A stretch of 64,000 nucleotides of DNA, from positions 310,001-374,000 of the forward strand of contig JAQGDQ010000049.1 in NCBI GenBank assembly GCA_030141605.1, in the 5' to 3' direction. The translations under genes were made by a program, and so were the position numbers. The notes under the pieces are model-generated. The model had not been told where the DNA came from and did no database searches. It worked only from the letters and a program-made list of their open reading frames with translations. The DNA comes from Tubiluchus corallicola. Its lineage: Eukaryota > Priapulida > Priapulimorpha > Priapulimorphida > Tubiluchidae. Shown one piece after another: positions 39,501-51,000 of this stretch. Every line of letters starts with the position of its first letter. Positions within the stretch are counted from its first letter, which is position 1.

Positions 39501-42144
39501 TGGAAGCACAGTGAAAAAACCAAAATGTTTCTCTATGTCACAGAAAGAAGCCACTAAGAGACAAAAGTCGAAAAAAGATACAGGTGATGAAGTTGACAAG
39601 GACAGTGATGATATTCAGCAGTGTGCTGATGCCCAAATACTAGAGGAGGAAGAGCTTCCCAAACCTGAGCACCTTCCTGTGTTTAATGATGAGGAGGTTA
39701 GAGAGGAGATCCTACAGAAAGCGCTGCAAATCAGGCGTCGGCCGGGAGAACCTCGTCTTGTTTTAGAGTTGACAAAATGCGATGCCACTGCAACCGACAA
39801 GTGTCCAAAGTTAGTATAAAATGCATTCGTCTTTTCCTGTCGGTTTTCATTTTTTTATTTTAATCACAAAATGCATTTGATTAAGTAATAATATTAAGTT
39901 ATGTTAATTAAAGAGGCACAATATATTGTCTATCATACATCCTATAAAATGTTTGCATGACTATAGCTCTGTGTAACTATCAGCATTCTCTTGCTGCTAA
40001 TGCTAAGTAATAACCAGTGTCGTTGTTTATTTGTGTGTTAAAATTTTGCGTCTCAGTCTATCCATGTTGTGTGCTTGTAGTGCAAATCTAGCACTGATAT
40101 TATGGACATTATTTTTGCAGGGGCGAACAGGAAAGGAGGAATGACGTACGTAAACACACTGTCTTTGTGCGAATTCTATTCAATGACAAGGAAGTCAGCA
40201 AGACTTTGAAAAAGTACGATAAATTGATACAGCCAAACCTTGTTATAATGCCAACCTGACTTAACTCCAACTTTTTTGCCGTCCCAAAGTAGGTGGTATG
40301 AAGAGGTTTGACTGTATATTAATTTGTATACGGACTTGTTTTTAATTTGTTTTAAGTAGAATAATTTAATTACTATTTATTCACATTTTCTTTTAACAGT
40401 GTTTTCAACATTATCCTTTGGTGTAGTTAATGTACTTTATCTGTAATGTATTTTTCTACGTATTGTATATTGCTTGTATCCTGACAGTAAGCTAAACTTT
40501 AACTGGCCTTAGCTTTGATGCATTTTTATTGAACTTTTTAATAAAGCGATTTTACTACTGTAAAGCCTTTCAAATCTTCCTGTATTAAAAAATGAATGCT
40601 GTTTTATTTCAAAACTATTAAGTTTCATTTTTCTGATCATTTTCTGGAAGCTTTTCAGCTGATGTCTTATTTGTAGTTTCATAAATTTTAAATAATTCAG
40701 TTAGTGTTTCTACAATTGCTTTTAAATGTGATATTTCTGTTAATTGTCTTGCAGGCCACTGTCTGAAACATTTACTGTTCAGTTTGGTAGAATATTTCCA
40801 GTGCAAATCATCCAGTGGCCAGAAACCGTTAAGCTTCAGGTACATTTTGCAGCATGTAATATTTGGTTACTTCAGCATTTGAGCAAAGTCATATTACACT
40901 ACATCCTCACTTAACGACTCCTCGTTTAGAGAAGATTCGTTTTAACGATAACTAAGTTTTGACAACTTTTTCTTACTTGACGCCGAATATTTCATTTTAA
41001 CGACGAATTTCTGGCATATTAAAAAAATCATGATACATTAAAATTTAAAATACATTAAAAAAATTAATTCATCATAGTAAGTGCAGTCCAAACAAATGTG
41101 TTTAAGATGTTATTTAAAAGAATGTAATGGTTTTGCAGAAAATACAGCAACAGGTAAGTTATTCCAGAGATATGGAGTACAGACAGAAAAAGCTGTTTCT
41201 CCATAAAATACTGTATTTAGAACTGGCTGATGTAAATTCATTTGTTCGTTAGCGTTAGAACGATGTGTTCAGTCGGCTTATGTTAATCGCCATGAGTTAA
41301 TTCTAAATCACATCACACTGATCTAAATATGGCGGCAGGGGGACTTTGTGCCAAATTTGAATTTTCTAACACTAAAATGATTTATAATTAGATTTATGAA
41401 AGCGGCACCATCAGTAACATCCTGTTGGCTGAGATTTTTGTACCAATTCCATCAGTAACTCAAACGTCTGATGCCAAAGAACTAGAAGATCTGGAATTTA
41501 GCAGCCAGCATCGGGTGAGGTACGATCACGAAGCTGTTGGATCAGGTATGGTTTGTTCTTTCTCGTTTGCATACATATATGTTAAGGCTACGTTTTCCAT
41601 TGTCTGTTGCAGTTTTTCTTGCTTAGTATTTTTGTTGTTCTTGGTTGTTTGTTTGTCTCTGAAGGAGTGAGCTAATTACAACTCACTCACCTTGTTGTAT
41701 CAAGAATGACATTGTAGGAAATTAGCCACTGCCTTTCTCATTGACGTTTCTGTTTATGCTGTTTTTACTGTTAGTATAGGTTCATGTTGTAACTTATGCA
41801 TTTATTTTTATTCAAATTGCATTGCAAAAATTTTCTTTAGTAATTAGTTTGGTAAATTTTTTTGTGCTATTTTATACCTGTCCTGGGGGAGCTCATACCA
41901 TTTAAATGAATCATTCATTCTGTTCCATATGTTTTGAAAGATTGTGATAATGCTCGCCTGATTTTTTCATTGTGGAAAATCCAGTTGCAGTTTTTTTGAC
42001 AATTCGTGTAGTTTGACAGACTCATGTCACAGGTTATAGTCCTGTTTTTTTTTGAAATCCAACAAGTGATTATATGTTTAACGTTAATCAGTAGTCAACA
42101 GCGCATCTGTTTCAGTACACTTGACTACCACCAGTGAAATGAAG

Positions 42145-42199
<55 letters not shown>

Positions 42200-44996
42200 A
42201 ATTCTCTATTTAATATATTTATACATATACATATATATGCATAATAGCTTACATACAAGTTCTATCATCTTTATACTGATGTTCAGATTTTATTTCTCTT
42301 TTTACTTTGCAGAAAATCAAATTTTTGCCTGTTTTTACCTAAATTTATCATATAAATAAATACATACATTTGTTGTATAATCCCTATATTTATATGTTGT
42401 ACACCTGCTTTTAGCACATGTTTATGATTTCATAGAAAAGTATCTCAATTATAACAGTTTCATTTAATTATATTGAACAGTATTTCTGGACATTTTCTCT
42501 AAAAGGCCTATAGTTTAACTTATACAGTTGAATCATGCATTGCAACTCTATTAGACTGCTGGCTGAGTATGAATCTAGCATTTCATGATGCATTTTTAAA
42601 TTACATTATCAATTGTTTTTCTACTGCAGTCCTTAAATGAAGAGAAAATGAATTTCCTAAATATTCAGGATATGACATTAATAAAACTGTCTGAATGTTT
42701 ACAAAGCTGAGTGTTTACTACCATCACTCTTTTTCAACTTTCCCATTGTTGACACTTAAGAGTCATTCCGCGAGAAAACCATGCAAAAGTAAAAAAATAG
42801 TGGAAGGTGACAAATCACCGATTTTGTTCATATTCACAGGGTTGGATGATCCCCTCAGATGTACCCCACAGCCAAAATATTAGATATCAAAAATGAGCCG
42901 TTTCGGAGATAGGCCGCCATTTTGATTTTTTTCGGATTTTGGCCATTTTGACGTAAAAAAATGAACTATATTTGTCACATCATTACAGGCAGTAAATGAA
43001 TGATCCAGGACTAGTTGCTGGGTGGTATATATAGTAGGGGTCTTGCCCTATTGCCACATTGAGTTTGATGAATTGAGATTCTCTTTCAGCAGGTATCATG
43101 AGCTCATGAAAGATGCGTGTCTGCTACAGTCTGAATGACACCCTGTTTTAAAATTCTCATAACTCCACTGGGGCGGGTATTTGAAGTATAATTAATATAT
43201 GTTTATTTACAGCTTGACCAGGCATACTTAGATCATTAATAAAATTTTGGCCAGCTCGTCCATAAATTGACGAGATTCGATCTTGAATGTGACCTAAATA
43301 GGAAAAAATTAGTACGAATTATTCATAATTCTGAATAAAAAAAATGAAAATTTCAAAAAGAAACGATAAATTACAGTTTCTGTCTCTCTCTGTCTCTCTG
43401 TGTCTCTCTGTGTTTCTGTCTGTCTCTCTCTGTGTCTCTCCGTGTCTTTCTCTGTGTCTCTCTCTATCTCTCTGTGTCTCACTCTGGATCTCTCTGTCTC
43501 TCTCTCCCTGTCTCTCTGTGTCTCTGTCTGTCACTCTCTGTCTCTGTCTCCCTTTGTCTCTCTGTGTCTCTCTCTATCTCTCTGTGTCTCTCTGTGTCTG
43601 TCTCTGTGTCTCTCTCTCTGTCTCTCTGTGTCTCTCTCTGTCTCTCCATGTCTCTCTGTGTGTGTGTCTCTCTCTCTCTGTTTCTGTCTCTCTCTCTCTC
43701 TGTGTCTCTCTCTGTCTCTCAGTGTTTCTCTCTCTGTGTGTGTCTCTCTCTGTCTCTCTGTGTCGCTCTCTGTGTCGTCAAATTACAGATTATGTTTCTT
43801 ATACCTGGGCAACTAAATATAGGCATGTTATGCAATTTCGAGGAGATAATGTTGAAATACAGAATATAAAATGTACACCCTTAAATTTGCCACTTGGAAA
43901 TAATGAAAGGAAAATAGAATCCATTGCCATGTCCTTTTTAACTGGCCAGGGGAATTTTAACAGCTTTTTGTATAGACTTAATATGTGTGATACTAGTTTA
44001 TGTCCATGTGGAAAAGAAGAGCAAACTCCTCAGCACATTTTATTCAGATGTAATAAAATAGATAATGCAAAAAGAATGCCGTTCATGGAAATAGCTGATG
44101 CCAATTATACACGTAATATTATGCTTCAATCTGATAAAAATTTAATAATGGCTTTCACTAACCTGATCAGGGACAATTTTATACTAAGTAACTGTTAATT
44201 TAGGCCCGCTCCAGTATAAAAAAATAAATTATGTAGTTGTGTAAAGTTAATTTGTTTGTATAATACTTGTGATTCGTTTGAAATTATATCTAATTTAAGT
44301 ATAAAATGTTATTCGTTGTACATAGTGTGAAACTGGATTTAAAAGATTTGTTATGTGAAAATGTAAATTGTTAATCTGAGCCTGCAAAAAGAGGCACCTT
44401 TGTGTATATATATTCATTTCTTTAATAAAGATTTATTATTATTATTATTAATAATAAATGTATCGCTCTCTGTCTCTCTGTGTCTCTCTCTGTGTCTCTG
44501 TGCCTCTCTCTGTCTCTCTGTGTGTCTCTCCGTCTCTCTGTGTCTCTCTCTGTCTCTTTGTGTCTCTTTGTGTCTCTCTGTGTCTCTCTCTGTCTCTCTG
44601 TGTCTCTCTCTGTCTCTCTCTCTGTCTCTGTCTGTCTCTCTGTCTCTGTCTGTCTCTCTGTGTCTCTCTCTGTCTCTCTGTGTCTCTCTATCTCTGTGTG
44701 TCTTTCTCTGTCTCTCTGTGTCTCTCTCTGTCTCTCTCTGTCTCTCTCTCTGTGTGTGTCTCTCTCTGTCTCTCTGTGTCTGTGTGCCTCTCTCTGTCTC
44801 TCTGTGTCTCTCTCCGTCTCTCTGTGTCTCTCTCTGTCTCTTTCTGTCTCTCTATGTCTCTTTGTGTCTCTGTCTGTCTCTCTGTCTCTCTGTGTTTCTC
44901 TCTCTGTCTCTGTGTCTCTCTCTCTGTCTCTGTCTGTCTCTCTGTGTCTCTGTCTCTGTGTGTCTCTCTCTGTCTCTCTGTGTCTCCATCTGTCTC

Positions 44997-45061
<65 letters not shown>

Positions 45062-48000
45062 GTGTCTCTCTCTCTGTCTCTCTGTGTCTCTCTCTGTCTC
45101 TGTGTGTCTCTCTCTGTCTCTATGTGTCTCTCTCTGTCTCTCTGTGACTCTCTCTGTCTCTCTGTGACTCTCTCTGTCTCTCTGTGTCTCTTTTGATAAG
45201 GAGGTTACCATAGCAACACATAGTAGCAGCTTACTGTATGTATTATCAATTATTAGCTTATTATTATTTACTATAGTGCGACTTTTCATTGAATATTGGC
45301 GAATAAAAAATAGTCGTGGACGTAAAGAATTTGTTGTTGCCTTTTTGTTATTTTGAAAATTTGCGATTATAAGCGTCAGCGCCCTGATTCTCGTTAGAGT
45401 TTAGTTGAATATGGTAGTCGGTGTATATGCGTATATCTTTACGAGACGGTGGAAACCTGGCGGTTAAATACAATATGAGCGAATGGCTTGAAACATACGT
45501 TGCACAGAGTGGAATCAGTATGTAACGGCCGAGGCAGGGTCGTACTGGCCTTTGCTGCGTTTCTTAACCAGTTTTTTTGTTAATGCCCGTTGTTAGTAAG
45601 CAGAAGTCTGGTTATCGAAGTTGCCACACCAGGGTGTTAGTAACTATTAACTCGAATTGATTTGAGGAAAAATATCAGGGACTGACAACTATTCGCCTGT
45701 TGAATACAAGACAACACAAAGCTGTGCGCGTTATAAAAATTGGCTCGCAACATGTTATATTCGATGCTCGCGGCGGTTTCAACACAATTTCACAAATAGT
45801 GCCTTGCCTCGCCTTGTCCACCTTACTTTAGAATCTTGTTTAGCAAAGCTAACCCTTTTTGACTGAAGTCTATTTTTCAGTCAAGACAGTGGGGCCCTCC
45901 CGAGGCCCCCGTATTGATCCACGGGCCATAGGTATATAGCCCGAGCACTTGTACACGAAACTGTTATTATGTACATGAAACTATTCCGTGTTTTATACAG
46001 ATTATAAAAATCACTATGTTGTAATCGTCACGGGGGCCCTTCGAAGGGAATGCGGCCCCCTGATGAGGGGCCTGGTTGCTAGGAGTGCCCAGACATCTAA
46101 AGCCAGTCCATTACTACTATAAACATTGACGTTGCTGCACTTTGTATCAATTCTAATGGCAACACCGTCATCCAAAGCGAATAGCTAAATATAGGTCAAG
46201 GTTGTGAAAATGGCAAAAAAGAGCAACTTTGGCTAAAAATTCTGGACTCTTGGGAGATCGCTGGCCAAAATTTTATTTCATGCATTTGTAGGACTAGTCA
46301 AGCTGCAAATAAAAACATATTGATTAGTCCCCCAATACCCGCCCCAGTGGAGTTATGGGGATTTCAAAATGGCGTCTAAATTCAGCAGCAGCAGACACGT
46401 ATCTTTTGCAATCTGATGACGCCAACTGAAAAGGAGGTTCAATTTGGCAACGATAATGGTACGGTAGGGTAAGACCCCTACTATATATATCACCAATTAA
46501 CTAGTGCTGGATCGCTCATTTACTGTCTGTAATAACGTGAGAAATAATGGGCAATTTTTTACGCCAAAATGGCCAAAATCCGAAAAAAATCAAAATGGCG
46601 GCTTTTCTCAGAAACGGCTCATTTCTGAAATCTAATATTTTGGCTGTGGGGTACATCTGAGGGGACCATCAAACCCTGTGAATATGAACAAAATCGGTGA
46701 TTTGTCACCTTCCACTATTTTGCTGATTTTCTCACGGAATGACTCTTAATATGCTGAATCTTAAGATAAAAATGTTTTGTCAGTACTAGACATTAAATGA
46801 GTCCTAGTATAATACAAATATGAAGTATCATTATTTTCATATTTTATTTGCAAGCAAGCAATTTTTTGAAGGCTGTGCGAAATTCTGGGCTACGTGAATA
46901 AATCAGTGGATAGATTATAACTCTTGAATAAGACAACATGTGGACAAATGTGTACAACTTTTGAGAAATGGCATCTATGTATATGTGAACTACAGCTTCA
47001 GTTATGACGTAAAATAGAAACAGCACTGTAAAATACAGCACAACTAATCCCATTGTAGTTGTGCTTTTCCTCTGTACTTTTGCATTTACGCTAGATACAT
47101 GAAAGTTGCCTAACTCTGCTGACACTCTCATTGCTTGTTGATGAGCTTTACGCCATATTGCACCATAAACAAAAAGAAGTGCAACACCTGGTAAAATATA
47201 CAAAACAATAAATAACACTTGGACATAGGTTTGTGAAAAGTTCCAGTAACATGGAATTCCCATTCTAATCCAGTTTGGCAATAGAAAAAAACTAAGCATC
47301 AAAGCAGCGAGTACCCAAGCGATGACCATACCCACCAAAGTCTTCTTCGGAGTTACAAATGCGTGATAACGCAATGGCAAGAATATGGCGATGCATCTTT
47401 CGATTGCAATTAGCCACAAAACATAGAAGTCGGCAGTTGTAAAATGCCACCATATGATTTTATGGAAACAAATGGCATTGGGAGATACATCAGACCTTTT
47501 TAGAAGTCTTGTTAAACGAAGTATGGCAAAAAGTAATAAAGCAGTCACCATGAGAACTCCGTCAATTGCCGTGGAAATTATGCCGAAGTTTCTGCACACA
47601 CGCAGAGCACGGTACCTTGCAAATGATGCTAAAATAAGCACATTAACAAACAATGCAAGTATTGAGATAATCAGCACATAAAAATGGTATGTGATGCCAA
47701 TCATATTGTAAATTTCTCGCACTTTGGCAGATGCGCTTGTATTATTATTCTGCATTACGTATACTTCGTCAAAAAGCATGTTTTTCCGAGAATTGTTGCA
47801 CTGTGTATGTTCTAAATGTTATATGTTCCTTTTGACAAGTTTATAATTCTTCTGATGCTAGATTGATAGCATGATAAACATCTGTCCAATTAATATCCAG
47901 TCCTTTATACACAGTGCATTAATGCTAACAATGACTTTGGAAAAGCTATTGTGCTATTGTCATTGAAATGTGTGCTTTGTTGTTGACGCAAATGACAGTG

Positions 48001-51000
48001 AACAAGAGTGTAAATTGATGTTGCAAATATGGGCATTGGTCAATTATCGCACCTATGCAAGTTCCAGCAAAATCGATTGATAGGCACTTCTGTTTTTGTT
48101 TTATTTGTTGACTTTTGCTGTTGCGGGTATTGACATTGCTACTTTATGACTATACGTGTGATACTTAGCACTTAGTTCTCTCCAAGCTAGAAGACCCTTA
48201 AGGTAGACTTTTCTTCTCCAAGCCCTTCTGTCCTCTGCCACTGCTTTGACCTCGCTCCTGCTCCTCTATCCTGCATAACTCCTGTCTGCTTTCACTGTCC
48301 TTCTTCATGTTGTTCTCAGTCTACCTCTTGCCCTTCTTCCAGTGTCCATTCCATCACTGTCTCACAGTTATGCTCACCTTTCCTCCGCAGGACTTCTCCA
48401 ATCCAATTCCAACCCCTTCTCACTGCATTTATTTATACCCTGTTCGTTACCTTTAGATTGGTCACCCGCTCCTGCCATTTAATACTTATTTTCCTTCTCA
48501 GGCACTTGAACTGGAATGTGTCAAGATTCCCTCCTTCTGTCTTCGTGATCTTCCACGCCTCACTTCTGTACATTAACACCACCACCGAGCTCAACAGCGA
48601 TTTGAATAATTTTATTTTGGTCTTCGCCGCAATGCTCCTTGCTCTCCAGATCTTGCCAAGTCTCCCATGTGAAGTCCTTGCTTTGTTTAGCCTGCTTTAT
48701 ATCCTGCATTCTTCCTCCTGTTCTTGACATTAGGTTCTTGATAATTCAACTAAAATTCTTTTAATTATAAAAATCGACAAAATCAATCCTCAGCTTGACA
48801 AGAGCATAGGAGATGCAGAAAACATTTCAGAAGTGCATGTTCTACATTTATTTCCAAGAGACCAGTGGACATAGTCTGGGAGAATGAGCAGAATTTTTGC
48901 CTCGCTGCCGATAGGTGCTGTTTAATAGACTCACTTTAGGGTGGAAGTGTTTTGATCCAATTACCTAACCAAATTAACCAACAAAGTGACGTAAAGATGA
49001 CATAAAAGCAATAAAAGCTCTTTGGCCACACACAAGTGTCTTTAAGTACATCAAGCAAAAATAGTGAGTCAGTTATCGAGCCAGTTGCCAGTGGTTTTTT
49101 TTATACATTTGAATAGGAGTTGAGTGGCCCATACCAAGCGTTTTTGAGTCAATAAGGCGACTGAGTCTAACAGCACCTATTGTGTAAATGCCTAAAAATA
49201 GTTGGCTATTACCAACTCAAGAAATATTGATCACAAAGTAGTTCTTATTTAGCCTTTTTCCATTACATTTGATAGCATTATTATTATTGCTGTTGTTATC
49301 ATTATTGTTATTACTGTTAGCATTAATAAGTTATAAGCTGAACGAGTCGTAACAATTCCAAGATGTTACATTCATGAATAATTTACAAGCATGCTCTTTT
49401 GTAGCCATAAGCAGTGGAGCTCTAGAGGAATTCTTCAAAATGTTTGCTAACATGTTTTATAGTACTATTATTGATATTTGTTGCCATAATTCAACTGCAT
49501 GAAAACTCCCAAGTTAAAGTCTTTTTGATGAAACATATGTAATGAATAATAGTAATACAGCAAGGGCATCTGTCAATGTACAAGATATTTAAGTGATTGA
49601 CATCATATAGCATTTTTCACATGCTAACTATCTCAACACTTGCATTGAGTGTTAATGTGCTTGTTTTGGGAGAATGTGAGACATTTAGTGAGCCTGGGAA
49701 GTACTGCATTGAAAGCTCCAACTTGCAAGTGAAGATTGTAATTGCTGTTTACATTTTCATGATTTACATTAGCATTTCGACTGATGCAGCTTTCCTTCCA
49801 TGCATTGACAAGGAGAGAGAGTTATGTCTCATCTTTATTACTTTGGGAGCCGCTCATAAGTCATGTCATTTGCTATACATAACACATTTATAACAATTTT
49901 GTGTACTAAAATACAGTGAAAAGGCCTACGATGAACATAGTACAATTTTTTACTTTTTCTGAACAAGAAAAGCCTCACACTCATGTCTGCCTATATATAA
50001 GTGCTAATGTGTTGCTGGGCAACAAAAAACAGTTCTTGTAACATTGTCCCGCTCTGTGAAAGTAAAAAATGTAATGAATATAAACGAAAATTATGAGGTG
50101 AATCGGCGATAAAGAAAATATTTAGTGCTACAGAGTGGAATGATACAATAAATGAAGATCATATATTGGATGATATGGGAGATACAAAGACTATTATTTG
50201 TTAAAATATTTGTTGTAATATTAGACATGTGCGTACACAAATTAAGATAACTGGATTAAGGTACCTGGACTGTTTTGCCACTACTGTGAGGATGGATACT
50301 GATAGAAACTTTAACTACTCAGTGGTATTTACTCAAAATTTGATTTTATTAGCGTTTTTTAAATCTAGTAGTGGATCTGTTATTTTTTGTAGATTGGCAA
50401 ATCTCATTCCAGACTTTTAGTCCTTGAAATATTATAAAATGTTTAGCTATGCAGGTTCTATAGAAAGACACAATGTATTGAAATTCATGTTATGAGTTCA
50501 TATGCCTTCATATACCTGTATGGTAGTTGCCAGGTCAAACCATTGATTTGCTTGCTTTTATTGTTGCTTTGAATATGTATGATGCTGTGTTGTTAATTCT
50601 GCCATTATGTTAATTTCAAAAATTGTTTTTTCTTACTTTTTTCTTGCACATTATTCCTAACGAAGTTCAGTTCAAGCTTATTGATATGATTTTAAAATAA
50701 CTGTGTCTTAAAGGTGTAGAATTTAGTTTTGATGCTGATGGTGTCAACCGTGATCGTTTGTTTACTACTGGCAAGCTGAAATGCAGAGTTTCGTGGGGAG
50801 TTTCTACCGTTGGCGTGCCATTAATACCACCTAAAATTCCTGCAAGCAGCAATATTCTGAGGTAAAATACAAATAAAGGAGCAAAATCTTTTCGATTTTG
50901 GTTTTTATATACAGAAAGTTTCAGTTAAGTTCAATCTTCGTCTTGGTCGACTGTTGTTTTGTTGATCATTTTGCATAGCTGTAGGTGAACAAATTGGCTG

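Larger units (their letters stand above)
42760..46745. mobile_element. TTAA-bounded 4-kb structure with 0.5-kb inverted arms
   Basis: The left arm (about 42760-43258) and right arm (about 46259-46745) are inverted copies starting GAGTCATTCCGYGAGAAAA and sharing long blocks such as GTGGAAGGTGACAAATCACC and CCCCACAGCCAAAATATTAG. TTAA lies exactly outside both ends (42756-42759 and 46746-46749). TTAA target sites are typical of piggyBac and Kolobok transposons. The interior has no transposase but holds CT/GT arrays, a LINE 3' fragment and about 1 kb of unassigned sequence (45200-46200). Alternatively these are two independent insertions of one short element in opposite orientation. The arms have diverged substantially, so it is old. 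It lies in CC2D2A intron 20. Confidence 0.6.

Noticed and set aside
43344-45196. Plus-strand open frames of 138-284 codons rich in Ser, Leu, Val and Cys
   Set aside because: They run through CT/GT satellite arrays, which lack stop codons in every frame. The only protein-like part is the LINE C-terminus at 43785-44198.
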